Positions 1-9,710 are shown, counted from the stretch's first letter. The stretch is 64,000 bases of DNA from Azospirillum lipoferum 4B (GCF_000283655.1 NC_016622.1:2802501-2866500); one strand, 5' to 3'. Made by a program: numbers and translations. Notes: generated by a model from the letters alone, not told the origin.

Positions 1-883
1 GATCGCTGATCGCCGGAGCGGAGGCGGGAGTGGGAGAGGCCGTTTCCTGCGGAGCGGTTTCCTTGGCGCGGACAGGCGCGTCGGGACGGCCGGAAATGGC
101 GCGGGCGACGCCGTCGGCGACCACGCGCTGGCAATGGTCCGCCAGAGCCTTGCGGCTGGAAAAGCCGTCGATGGTCACCGGCGGGTGGAACTCCACCTCG
201 ATCGTCATGCCGCCGAGGCGGAAGGCCTGCCACAGGTGCGGCACCAGATCCATGTCGCCGTACCACGCATAAAAGGGGCGGAAGGCGATGCCCATCGGGA
301 TGCCGTCAAGCCGGGTGGCGGCGACGCTGACCGGCTGGACGGTCAGCGGGCGGCCGTCGATGCGGCGGGCGGCGACGGCGAACAGCGCGGTCTTGAAGGG
401 GAGGGTGCGGTTGCCGTCGCTCGAGGTCCCCTCCGGGAACAGGATCAGGCTGTCCCCGGCATCCAGGCGGCCGCCGATGTCGTCGCGCTGCTTGTCGACC
501 GAGGTGCGCGCCTTGCGCTCCACGAAGACCGTGCGCTGAAGCCGGGCGAGCAGGCCAAAGAAGGGCCAGGTCCCGACCTCCGTCTTGGCGACGAAGGAAC
601 CGGGAATCAGCGAGCCCAGCACCGAAATGTCCAGGTAGGAGGAGTGGTTGGACACGAACAGCACCGGTCCGCCGGCGACCTGTTCGCCGCGCACCACCAC
701 GTCCAGCCCCATCAGCCGGGTGCAGACACGATGATAGAAGCGCGGCAGGGTGCGGCACAGACGCCATCCCCGTGCCACGGCCAACGCCTGGAGCGGGATC
801 AGCAGCAGGGTCCACAGCAGGTACAGGCTCAGGCGCAGGGCCCCGCGACCGGACGATCCCAGGGCGCGCGCGGTACGGGTCAT
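1..883 (-). CDS. olsA: Lyso-ornithine lipid / 1-acylglycerol-phosphate O-acyltransferase (partial)
   Basis: PlsC-family membrane acyltransferase that transfers a fatty acyl group to a lysolipid hydroxyl. Reading from the ATG at 883, a hydrophobic segment (about residues 15-37) is followed by the NHSSYLD box (H80, D85, the HX4D catalytic pair) and FPEGT (149-153), both diagnostic of the family. The frame stays open to base 1, so the C-terminus is outside the window. It starts 7 bases after the stop of the OlsB-like gene with a TGAGGCG ribosome-binding site. That pairing argues for ornithine-lipid synthesis (OlsA) rather than general phosphatidic acid synthesis; the substrate is inferred from context only. 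Confidence 0.8.
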   Translation of the reverse strand, partial: MTRTARALGSSGRGALRLSLYLLWTLLLIPLQALAVARGWRLCRTLPRFYHRVCTRLMGLDVVVRGEQVAGGPVLFVSNHSSYLDISVLGSLIPGSFVAKTEVGTWPFFGLLARLQRTVFVERKARTSVDKQRDDIGGRLDAGDSLILFPEGTSSDGNRTLPFKTALFAVAARRIDGRPLTVQPVSVAATRLDGIPMGIAFRPFYAWYGDMDLVPHLWQAFRLGGMTIEVEFHPPVTIDGFSSRKALADHCQRVVADGVARAISGRPDAPVRAKETAPQETASPTPASAPAISD

Positions 884-890
884 GATCGCC

Positions 891-1793
891 TCAGCTGCCC
901 TGGCTGTCGCGGCTGCGACGTTCGTAATGCTTGAAGTACTTGTCGGTGATCAGCTCGGTCTTCACCACGATGCAGACATCGGTGGTGTTGAACTGATGGT
1001 CGATGACCGCACCGTCGCCGATGAACCCGCCCAGGCGCAGATAGCCCTTGATCAGCGGCGGCAGGATGTTCAGTGCCCGCCGGGGATCGATGCGGTCCTT
1101 CGGCATGCGGTCGAGCGAGACGTGGCGTTCCGGCAGGGCCGTCGCCCGCAGCTCCGGCGGGGCGAGGTGATGGTGGTACAGGTAGGACAGCGGCTCCGCC
1201 AGGGCATCGGGATCGGTGCCGGGCAGGCTGGCGCAGCCGAACATCAGGGCGATGTCATGCTGGAAGACATAGGCGGCGATGCCCTGCCACAGAAGCTGCA
1301 TGCTGCCGCGCGAGCGGTAGCCGGCATCGACGCAGGACCGGCCCAGCTCCAGCACCTCGCCGGGATAGCTGGCGAGTCGGCCGATGTCGTATTCGTCGCT
1401 GGAATAGAAGCGCCCGACCTTCTCGGCGGCCGGCCGGCGGATCAGGCGATAGGTGCCGACCACCATGTCCGGACCGTTGCCGCGCGCATGGTCGATGACC
1501 AGCAGATGGTCGGCCACATCGTCGTAGTCGTCGAAGTCGCGGCCCTGGGCCTGCATCGCGGGCGAGGGGATCGCCGCCATCTCTTCATAGAAGACGCGGT
1601 AGCGAAGGGCCTGCGCCCAGTCGATCTCCTCCGCCGAACGGGCCAGCCGCACCTCCAGCGTGCCCAGGCGGATGCCGTCCGCGAGCCTGCCGGAGACCGC
1701 CGCATCGGAATCGACGGCGTCCAATGTGGATGCTTCGCCCCGCTCCGGGCTGGTCCGGGTCATGTCCGGCTGGTCCAAGCTTGCATCAGCCAT
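891..1793 (-). CDS. olsB: L-ornithine N-alpha-acyltransferase (OlsB-like, GNAT fold)
   Basis: Predicted first enzyme of ornithine-lipid synthesis: transfers a 3-hydroxyacyl chain from acyl-ACP to the alpha-amino group of ornithine. The core (LGTLEVRLARSAEEIDWAQ, then ALRYRVFYEEM, later ELGRSCVDAGYR) is the arrangement of the OlsB/hemolysin-like acyltransferase family, and about 300 residues is the usual length. The downstream partner is the olsA-like gene, 7 bases away. The start is uncertain: the frame is open to 1967, ATG codons occur at 1793 and 1763, and none has a clear ribosome-binding site; 1793 is chosen because the sequence upstream of it looks unconserved. Confidence 0.8.
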   Translation of the reverse strand: MADASLDQPDMTRTSPERGEASTLDAVDSDAAVSGRLADGIRLGTLEVRLARSAEEIDWAQALRYRVFYEEMAAIPSPAMQAQGRDFDDYDDVADHLLVIDHARGNGPDMVVGTYRLIRRPAAEKVGRFYSSDEYDIGRLASYPGEVLELGRSCVDAGYRSRGSMQLLWQGIAAYVFQHDIALMFGCASLPGTDPDALAEPLSYLYHHHLAPPELRATALPERHVSLDRMPKDRIDPRRALNILPPLIKGYLRLGGFIGDGAVIDHQFNTTDVCIVVKTELITDKYFKHYERRSRDSQGS

Positions 1794-2182
1794 GTCGACG
1801 GTCCGCTGCGATGGTTCGGGACGATGCGCCGCGCCGCCTGTTTCCGCCGTGGCCCGGGCGGCCACGCCGGGACGAACAGCGTCGCACCCAGCGCAAGGGA
1901 TAACACGATCAGGCGGTTCCCGGTCAACCGACATCGTATGGCGCCGCCGGCCGGCCGGGATCGGCATCCGCGGTCCTGCAGGCAGCGGCTTCGGGCCTAT
2001 GGTTTGGGGGCGATCGCCTGCCCGGGACGGTTTTCAGGTAACCGCGATTGGGATGATCACGAAAGCGTTCGGGTCGGCCGCCCAGGAAGCAGGGCGCACC
2101 GGAAGAGGACCGGCCCGAAGAGGATGGACCAGAGCGGGGGCACCATGTTCGGCGCCCGCCCGCTCTGCGAAAATTCCGATCC
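1794..2182. other. Intergenic region, no confident gene
   Basis: A 389-base gap between the olsB and mucR-type genes. Open frames cross it on both strands but none resembles a known protein. On the minus strand a 55-codon frame (1927-1760, TTG start) would encode a short hydrophobic helix and ends by overlapping the ATG at 1763; this is too weak to call. The region presumably holds the olsBA promoter. Confidence 0.4.
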
Positions 2183-2596
2183 TCAGGCGCCGCGGCGGGC
2201 GCGGGTGCCGAGACCGATCTGCTTGGCCAGCGAGCTGCGCTGGCGCGCGTAGTTCGGCGCAACCATCGGGTAGTCGGCCGGCAGGCCCCAGCGGTCGCGG
2301 TATTCTTCTGGCGTCATATTGTACGCCGTCTTCAGATGACGCTTCAGCATCTTCAGCTTTTTGCCGTCTTCCAGGCACACAATATAGTCCGGCGTGACCG
2401 ACTTCTTGATCGGCACTGCAGGCTGCGGCCGCTCCTCCGCCACCACCGGTTCGGTGCCGACGTTGGCCAGCGACTTGTAGACCTGCTCGATCAGGGTCGG
2501 AAGATCGGTCAGTGCGACTGTATTGTTGGAGACATGCGCCGCCACGATCTCCGTGGTCAGAGACAACAGCGCGTTGGAAGGGGACCCGTTGCTCAT
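2183..2596 (-). CDS. mucR: MucR/Ros family transcriptional regulator
   Basis: 137-residue DNA-binding protein of the Ros/MucR family, regulators of exopolysaccharide, motility and cell-cycle genes in alphaproteobacteria. The family core is at about residues 70-106: CLEDGKKLKMLKRHL followed by MTPEEYRDRWGLPADYPMVAP. The prokaryotic zinc finger is incomplete: C74 and H87 are present, but the second ligand position is Asp (CLED) and the usual second His is absent (HLKTAYN), as in Ros paralogues that fold with Asp or without zinc. The ATG at 2596 has a GGAGCAAGCTTAC leader. The regulon cannot be read from the sequence. Confidence 0.9.
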   Translation of the reverse strand: MSNGSPSNALLSLTTEIVAAHVSNNTVALTDLPTLIEQVYKSLANVGTEPVVAEERPQPAVPIKKSVTPDYIVCLEDGKKLKMLKRHLKTAYNMTPEEYRDRWGLPADYPMVAPNYARQRSSLAKQIGLGTRARRGA

Positions 2597-2685
2597 GTAA
2601 GCTTGCTCCGCGGCATTCGTACCTCACCATATAAAGAGGTTTTCTGCGGCGTGCAATATCCATCCTTTGGAACAAAGAGGAATCG

Positions 2686-2940
2686 GTGACCGAAAAAAGC
2701 TCCACAGACTTGTTTCTCGACATCACCTCGCAGGTTTGTCCGTTAACCTTCGTCAAGACCAAGTTGATGGTGGAGCGGATGGACGCGGGGCAGACTCTCG
2801 AAGTCCGGCTGAATGCAGGCGAACCCTTGGAAAACGTTCCACGATCCTTGATGGAGTTGGGTCACAGCATTCTATCTGTCCACCCCGAACGATTGGATGA
2901 GCCGGAGGGAGTCCACCGCCTGATCCTGCGGAAAAATTAA
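2686..2940 (+). CDS. TusA/SirA-like sulfurtransferase family protein
   Basis: 84-residue protein of the TusA fold (small sulfur-carrier proteins). The signature Cys lies at residue 18 in SQVCPLTFVKTKL. The canonical motif is CPxP; here the fourth residue is Thr, a variant of unknown effect, so an assignment to tRNA 2-thiolation would be speculative. The start is GTG at 2686, preceded by AAAGAGGAATC, a good ribosome-binding site. It lies divergent from the MucR gene with an 89-base shared control region and convergent with rimI, whose stop is 3 bases beyond its own. Confidence 0.8.
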   Translation: MTEKSSTDLFLDITSQVCPLTFVKTKLMVERMDAGQTLEVRLNAGEPLENVPRSLMELGHSILSVHPERLDEPEGVHRLILRKN

Positions 2941-2943
2941 CCC

Positions 2944-3414
2944 CTATGCCCCGTCGAGATTGCGGCGCAGGACAAGCGCCGCGACCCGGCCGTCAGGTCG
3001 TTTGTAGTATCCGGGACGGCGTCCGACGGAAAAGAAGCCGCAAGCCTTGTATAGAGTCCATGCCGCCTGATTGTCTTCGGCGACCTCCAGAAACAGCGCA
3101 GTCGCTCCCAGGTCACGGGACCCGGCAACCGCGGCTTCGACCAGCTGGCGGCCGACGCCGCCCCGCCGGGCCTGCGGCAGAACGCCGATGGCCAGGATCT
3201 CCGCGTCCTCCGCCGCGACGCGGGCCATGACGAAACCGACCGGCTGGTCCTGCATGTCCAGCGCGATGACGGCGAAACCGGCAGGCGGGGCGGTCAGGGT
3301 GGCGACCGACGCCTCGTCCCAGGGATCCTCGGGGAAGCAGACATGCTGCAGGGCGGCGACCACCGCGGACTCCAGCGGGCCTGCGGGGTGAAGGCGGACG
3401 GCGGGTGCGGTCAC
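2944..3414 (-). CDS. rimI: Ribosomal protein-alanine N-acetyltransferase RimI (GNAT)
   Basis: 156-residue GNAT acetyltransferase that acetylates the N-terminal amino group of ribosomal protein S18 in E. coli. Motif A with the acetyl-CoA loop is visible as QARRGGVGRQLVEAA, and the C-terminal NQAAWTLYKACGFFSVG followed by RPGYYKR is typical of RimI. The start is GTG at 3414, overlapping the tsaB stop by four bases (GTGA), so the pair is probably translationally coupled. The tsaB-rimI pairing is conserved in many bacteria and supports the identification. Confidence 0.9.
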   Translation of the reverse strand: MTAPAVRLHPAGPLESAVVAALQHVCFPEDPWDEASVATLTAPPAGFAVIALDMQDQPVGFVMARVAAEDAEILAIGVLPQARRGGVGRQLVEAAVAGSRDLGATALFLEVAEDNQAAWTLYKACGFFSVGRRPGYYKRPDGRVAALVLRRNLDGA

Positions 3415-4157
3415 GGCCCGTTTCCCGGACCGGTTTCGGCACCGGACTTCGCACCGGCGGCCTTCGGCAGGGTGACGTCGGGCGGACGAAGATAGAAGGG
3501 CTCGGCCGGCAGGCCGGTCGGACGGGCGGCTCCCAGCGCCGCCACCACCGCGGCATCCGGCAACCCGTCGCCCGCCGCCACCTCCAGCCCGGCCCGTCCG
3601 GCCAGCAGGGGGACCAGCGCCGCCGCCGCGTCGCCGGCCAGCAGCAACGGTCCGGCCGGGCACAGCGCATCGAGCCAGCCGGGGATCGCCGCCGGGTCCG
3701 GCATCGCCGGCTCCCCCACCGGCGCCAGCGCAGCGTCGTAGAGCTGCAGGAAGGGCTCGGCCCGCCGGCTGTCGACGGCGATCAGCAGGGGGCGCCCGGC
3801 GCGCTCGGCCTCGGGCACGCCATGGGCGATGGCGTCGAAGCTGGTGATGCCGACCACCGGAAGATCCCGCGCGACGGCGATCCCGCGGGCGGCGGCCAGC
3901 GCGATGCGCAACCCGGTGAAGGCCCCCGGCCCGACGGTGACGGCGATGCGGTCGAGGTCGTCGAACGCGGTGCCGGCTTCCGCCAGCACCTCCTGCGCCA
4001 GCGGCACCAGCACCTCCGCCTGCCCGCGCGCCATCGGGGCGCTGCGCCGCACCGTGACGCGCGGCGCACCACCCGGGGCACCCGCCAAGCCGACAGTCCC
4101 CTCCCACAGCGCGGCCGAACAGCCGGACGTCGCCGTATCCAGACCCAGAACCTTCAT
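3411..4157 (-). CDS. tsaB: tRNA threonylcarbamoyladenosine biosynthesis protein TsaB
   Basis: 248-residue partner of TsaD and TsaE in forming N6-threonylcarbamoyladenosine at position 37 of ANN-decoding tRNAs. The N-terminal ASKHA fold starts MKVLGLDTATSGCSAALW and contains the family motif GPGAFTGLRIALAAARGIA. The C-terminal half is Ala/Leu-rich and diverged, as usual in TsaB. The ATG at 4157 is preceded by GGAAGGTGGGGCG; the frame is open further upstream but that part is not conserved. It overlaps rimI by four bases and is transcribed away from the dipeptidase gene. Confidence 0.92.
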   Translation of the reverse strand: MKVLGLDTATSGCSAALWEGTVGLAGAPGGAPRVTVRRSAPMARGQAEVLVPLAQEVLAEAGTAFDDLDRIAVTVGPGAFTGLRIALAAARGIAVARDLPVVGITSFDAIAHGVPEAERAGRPLLIAVDSRRAEPFLQLYDAALAPVGEPAMPDPAAIPGWLDALCPAGPLLLAGDAAAALVPLLAGRAGLEVAAGDGLPDAAVVAALGAARPTGLPAEPFYLRPPDVTLPKAAGAKSGAETGPGNGP

Positions 4158-4386
4158 CGCCCCACCTTCCTTGCGGCCGTCGTATCGGGATTGCCGCCAC
4201 GCCGGCCCATCTTCATACGAGACTGCCTTCACCATGGATTGCCGGCGGGGCACAACCCCTTATCGGCCGGCATGGGCCCGCATCGGCCGCCGGCCCCGGC
4301 ATGGCAGATCCGCGACCATGGCAGGCGGCGCCGGCGCCATGCTAGAGGTCCTGCCTCTTCCCAACACGCCGACGATTGCCCTTTCC

Positions 4387-4935
4387 ATGCTGACCGAAAT
4401 CGCTCCCCCGGCCTTCGACATCGACCTGGAGCTTCTCTACGCCACCGCCGACAACCTGTCGGGCGCGCCGATCTACCGATCGGCGGTGTGCCTGCTGCAC
4501 CCCGACGCGGCGCACCGGCTGACCGAGGCCATCAGGCTGGCGCGCGGGATCGGCTGCCGGTTGCGGGTGTACGATGCCTTCCGGCCGGCAGAGGCGCAAT
4601 GGCGGCTTTGGCACGCCTTTGCCGATCCGACCTACATCGCCGACCCCCGGCTGGGCTCCAACCACACCCGCGGCGTGGCGATCGACCTGACGCTGGCCGA
4701 TGCCGCCGGCGTGCCGCTGGACATGGGCACCGGGTTCGACGCGATGACGGAGCGGTCGCATCATGGCCGCAGCGACCTGACCGCGGAGCAGCAGCGCAAC
4801 CGCGCCATGCTGCTGGGGGTGATGGTCGCCGCGGGCTGGGAGCACTACCCGTCCGAATGGTGGCATTACCAGCTGCCGGATGCCGGGCGCTACCCCCTGC
4901 TGACCGACGCCGCCGCCGGCGGCCGGCTGATGTAG
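4387..4935 (+). CDS. ddpX: D-alanyl-D-alanine dipeptidase (VanX/DdpX type, M15D)
   Basis: About 182-residue zinc dipeptidase hydrolysing D-Ala-D-Ala, probably in peptidoglycan turnover. Three family blocks are present: RVYDAFRPAEAQ, the zinc motif SNHTRGVAIDLTL (SxHxxGxAxD), and EWWHYQLP, which supplies the catalytic Glu and last zinc His. Overall similarity to E. coli DdpX is clear along the whole length (LLYATADN, LDMGTGFD, QRNRAML). In-frame ATGs also occur at 4318 and 4339; 4387 is chosen because it fits the length of DdpX. No secretion signal is seen from this start. Confidence 0.88.
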   Translation: MLTEIAPPAFDIDLELLYATADNLSGAPIYRSAVCLLHPDAAHRLTEAIRLARGIGCRLRVYDAFRPAEAQWRLWHAFADPTYIADPRLGSNHTRGVAIDLTLADAAGVPLDMGTGFDAMTERSHHGRSDLTAEQQRNRAMLLGVMVAAGWEHYPSEWWHYQLPDAGRYPLLTDAAAGGRLM

Positions 4936-5144
4936 GAGCGGCCGACACAGGCAGGGCGCCATTCCGACGGCGCCCGTATCGGTGCGTGTGCTGCGGATCA
5001 CCCGTTCCATTGTTGCACGCGCGCACCGCATCGCTGCCCACAGCGGGAAAGTGGCGGTCGGCGCTTGTTCGCATGGCGGAGACTATGGCACACCCTTTGC
5101 GTCGGGACGGAGGTCGTCCCGGCCAGCCTATTCCGCAGGGCGCC

Positions 5145-6197
5145 ATGCCGTTCCGTCGTGCCGTCAGGGTTTTCGCCGCCGCCGCGCTGTCCTTCTGGAC
5201 TGCGCTCGTGCCGGCGTTGCGGCCGGCAGTGGCCGACTCCGCCCCTCCGCCGGGCGCCAGCGCGGTCGTCTTCGCCTATGACCGTTTCGGCGAGGACCAG
5301 AACCCCTCGATCAGCATCCGCATCGACCAGTTCGAAGCCCATCTGGACGAGCTGACGGACGGCGACTACCGCGTGCTGCCGCTGCCGAAGATCCTGGAAG
5401 CCCTGCGCACCGGAAAGCCGTTGCCCGACCGCACGGTCGCCATCACCATCGACGAAGCCAGCCGCTCCGCCTTCACCGAGGCCTGGCCGCGGCTGAAGGC
5501 GGCCAATCTGCCCTTCACGCTGTTCGTCGCGACCGACGCGGTGGACCGCGGCTCTCCCACCCACATGACCTGGGGCGAAATCCGGCAGCTGGCGGCGGCC
5601 GGCGTCACCATCGGCGCGCTCGGCACCTCCACCCAGTCGATGCTGGCGCGCAGCCCGGAGCACTTGGCCGCCGACCTGCGGCGGATGTCCGACCGCTTCC
5701 AGGCGGAGCTGGGACGGCGCCCGACGATCTTCTCCTACCCGCAAGGGGAATATTCGCTGGCGGTGCGGCAGCTGGTGATGGACCAGGGCTTCGCCGCCGC
5801 CTTCGGACAGCAGTCGGGCGTGCTGCACGCCCAGGCCGATCCCTGGAGCCTGCCACGCTTCGTCATGAACGAGACCTACGGCAATGTCGACCGGTTCGAA
5901 CTGGCGGCCAATGCCCTGCCGCTGCCGGTGTCGGACCTGACGCCCGACGATCCCCTGGTCACCGTCAATCCGCCCCCGCTGGGCTTCACCATCGCCGACG
6001 GGGTAGGGGACAGTTCGAAGCTGGCCTGCTTCGCCACCGGCCAGGGCCGCACCGCACTGGAACGCATCGCGGAGGACCGGGTGGAGGTCCGCATCAAGGA
6101 CCCCTTTCCGCCGGGCCGCGCCCGCGTCAACTGCACCCTGCCGACCGCCGATGGCCGCTGGCGCTGGCTGGGCGTGCAGTTCCTGATCCCGGAATGA
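5145..6197 (+). CDS. Exported polysaccharide-deacetylase-fold protein, catalytic motifs degenerate
   Basis: 350-residue protein with a signal peptide (MPFRRAVRVFAAAALSFWTA then LVPALRPAVADS) and a NodB-like domain at about residues 40-250. The framework is recognisable (ISIRIDQFEAHLDEL, RTVAITIDEASRS, FSYPQGEYS). The first catalytic motif, normally TFDDG, reads TIDEA; the metal-binding HxxxH motif is replaced by GALGTSTQSM; the usual early YHxV histidine is absent (FAYDRFG). A C-terminal region (about 270-350) with two Cys has no assigned domain. Deacetylase activity is therefore doubtful; a binding or regulatory role in the envelope is possible. The start has a CAGGG site at usual spacing. 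Confidence 0.72.
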   Translation: MPFRRAVRVFAAAALSFWTALVPALRPAVADSAPPPGASAVVFAYDRFGEDQNPSISIRIDQFEAHLDELTDGDYRVLPLPKILEALRTGKPLPDRTVAITIDEASRSAFTEAWPRLKAANLPFTLFVATDAVDRGSPTHMTWGEIRQLAAAGVTIGALGTSTQSMLARSPEHLAADLRRMSDRFQAELGRRPTIFSYPQGEYSLAVRQLVMDQGFAAAFGQQSGVLHAQADPWSLPRFVMNETYGNVDRFELAANALPLPVSDLTPDDPLVTVNPPPLGFTIADGVGDSSKLACFATGQGRTALERIAEDRVEVRIKDPFPPGRARVNCTLPTADGRWRWLGVQFLIPE

Positions 6198-6335
6198 CGG
6201 TCTGAAGCCTTTCGCCGGGGATTGCCTCGAAGCCCAAGGGCTCCGATAGGGCATTGGCGACGCAGCCGGCGGCGCCTATGGTGCCGGCCCTGGCGCGCCG
6301 TTGCGGCGTGCGCGGCGAATTTCCGGGAGGGAGCG

Positions 6336-6881
6336 ATGGCGCAAGGCCCCCACATGCAGGACGGACAAGTGACGAATGGACAGGGCTCCGACATCGGCTG
6401 GGCCGATACGGTGCGCTTCCGCCTGCCACCGGGATGGGCGGTCGATGTGGAGGAGCATGAGGGCCAGCCCGTCGGCACCTTCCGGCCGCCGTCGCCTGCC
6501 GCGGGCGTGCTGCGGCTGGTGACCGACAGGGTGACGCCGCGGCCGGAGTCCGGCGGCGCGGCCGGTACCCTGCAGGAGATGGCCCTTCGCTTCGTCAGGC
6601 CGCAGGATCCGCGGGCCGGCGACCGGACGGTGGAAAGCCGTGCCGACGGTGCGGTGATCGCCCAAGCGATGATGAGGACTGAAGAAGACGGGCGGGCCGA
6701 GACCCATTACCTGTGGCTGGTCGGCGCGGAACGCGTGGAAGCGGCAGGGGCCGTTGGAGGAACAGTGGCCGCGGTCGCGATGTTCAGCTTCGCGCTGCCC
6801 GCCCTGATGGATGGCGACGACTCCTGCGCCGAAATGCTGGGCCGGATCGACGACGCCATCCGCAACGCGGAAATACTGTAA
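6336..6881 (+). CDS. Hypothetical protein, 181 residues
   Basis: Not recognised. The ATG at 6336 follows GGGAGGGAGCG, a strong ribosome-binding site. The sequence opens with a short polar stretch and then WADTVRFRLPPGWAVDVEEH, a pattern seen in small proteins that evaluate or bind at membranes, followed by alternating beta-like segments and a hydrophobic stretch near residues 140-160 (GTVAAVAMFSFALPALMDGD). No signal peptide or catalytic motif is evident. Codon use is GC3-rich like the neighbours. Its flanks (deacetylase-like gene upstream, short minus-strand gene downstream) give no functional hint. Confidence 0.65.
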   Translation: MAQGPHMQDGQVTNGQGSDIGWADTVRFRLPPGWAVDVEEHEGQPVGTFRPPSPAAGVLRLVTDRVTPRPESGGAAGTLQEMALRFVRPQDPRAGDRTVESRADGAVIAQAMMRTEEDGRAETHYLWLVGAERVEAAGAVGGTVAAVAMFSFALPALMDGDDSCAEMLGRIDDAIRNAEIL

Positions 6882-6920
6882 CTCCCGACGGCTGCCGCGC
6901 CCAGGTCGCCGGTATGCCGC

Positions 6921-7124
6921 TCAGCAGTGGCCCGCGCCGGTGGCCATCAGCGCTTTCAAGCGGACGGACTTCGGATCGTGGGCGACCGCCGCCTCTTCCG
7001 CGGCCAGGGCGGCGAGGCTGATGAAGCGCGCCAGGTCGTCCAGATCGCAACGCGTCGCGTCGCTCATCAGGCTGTCCAGGCAGGACTTGATGGCCAGGGC
7101 CACATCGCGTCGTTCGTCCATCAT
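6921..7124 (-). CDS. Small hypothetical protein, 67 residues
   Basis: Unrecognised acidic, Ala/Leu-rich, probably helical protein starting MMDERRDVALAIKSCLDSLM. An AAGGGAAG ribosome-binding site lies upstream of the two tandem ATG codons. It is transcribed away from dnaK, and the long AT-richer region upstream of it contains a CtrA-type motif (7343-7358), so it may belong to a cell-cycle or motility regulon; that link is inference only. Confidence 0.55.
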   Translation of the reverse strand: MMDERRDVALAIKSCLDSLMSDATRCDLDDLARFISLAALAAEEAAVAHDPKSVRLKALMATGAGHC

Positions 7125-7342
7125 CGCGCTTCCCTTTCACACCTGTGTGTCCAGCTTTGCATGGAACCGCATTCTGTGGTGGCCGGGACGCGAACGTCGC
7201 CGGCCTGACCCTTTGCGGCCTTCCCCTATAGCGCAAAGGAGATAGCATATTCCTTTCGTGGTTTCACTAATAGATTTGCCGTTCCATGAATAATCACAAC
7301 AACCGCGAATTGATTTAAAGCAGCTTTGCACGCCGTTGCTTG

Positions 7343-7358
7343 TTAATGAAAGGTTAAC
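7343..7358 (+). promoter_or_regulatory. CtrA-type binding site (TTAA-N7-TTAAC)
   Basis: Exact match to the CtrA consensus TTAA-N7-TTAAC: TTAA at 7343, seven bases, TTAAC ending at 7358. CtrA is the cell-cycle and motility response regulator of alphaproteobacteria. The site lies between the divergent 67-residue gene and dnaK, so either could be the target. A single motif match in AT-richer DNA can be chance. Confidence 0.4.
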
Positions 7359-7568
7359 TTCAGAAGATGGTTCATGGTCGAACCATTATTCACTTGTAAC
7401 ACTTGTGACGAGTTGAATCAGATGCGGAGAATATCGGGATATTCATCTTCGCAGATTTGAATACACCGGTATTCTACTGCAACGGGGCGCGGTACGGCAA
7501 CGCCTGCGGGAAGGACGGGACTGCAGCGTTTTTCCCCGCTTTTGCGGGCTGAAAGGCGCGCCACCCTG

Positions 7569-7596
7569 TTGCAGCCCGAAACGGCTCCGCCTATAT
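7569..7596 (+). promoter_or_regulatory. Candidate heat-shock (RpoH-type) promoter of dnaK
   Basis: TTGCAG at 7569-7574, a 16-base spacer and CTATAT at 7591-7596, preceded by C (CCTATAT). This resembles alphaproteobacterial sigma-32 promoters, which have a TTG-type -35 and a CC-rich CCTATAT-like -10. It would give a leader of roughly 140 bases before the dnaK ATG. Not tested by any transcript data here. Confidence 0.35.
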
Positions 7597-7745
7597 CTCC
7601 GCCAGCACGGGCCGGACCCCACGGATCAGACCTCCATGGGCCAGACCCTCAAGCGCTCCACCGACGTTTCACCGACCCAATGGGGATCGCGGCGGTGCCG
7701 GACCAGACGGGCCGCCACGCATCTGCCGAACGAAAGAGGCTGAAC

Positions 7746-9662
<1,917 letters not shown>

Positions 9663-9710
9663 TCCCGACACCAGCTTCTTTTTGATACGGACCTGACGCG
9701 AGCATCGATG

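Larger units (their letters stand above)
7125..7745. other. Long AT-richer regulatory region upstream of dnaK
   Basis: About 620 bases with no convincing gene, of lower GC than the rest of the window between 7200 and 7470. It holds a CtrA-box match (7343-7358), a 7-base inverted repeat (ATGGTTC-N6-GAACCAT, 7367-7386) and, nearer dnaK, a heat-shock-type promoter candidate (7569-7596). Short open frames crossing it have no family resemblance. No CIRCE element was found, so HrcA control of dnaK is not supported here. Confidence 0.5.

Noticed and set aside
3405-5144. Long open frame upstream of and continuous with the deacetylase-like protein
   Set aside because: It crosses tsaB antisense and the dipeptidase gene in another frame; only the part from 5145 has a signal peptide and domain.
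7125-7745. CIRCE/HrcA element upstream of dnaK
   Set aside because: No TTAGCACTC-N9-GAGTGCTAA match; a sigma-32-like promoter fits better.
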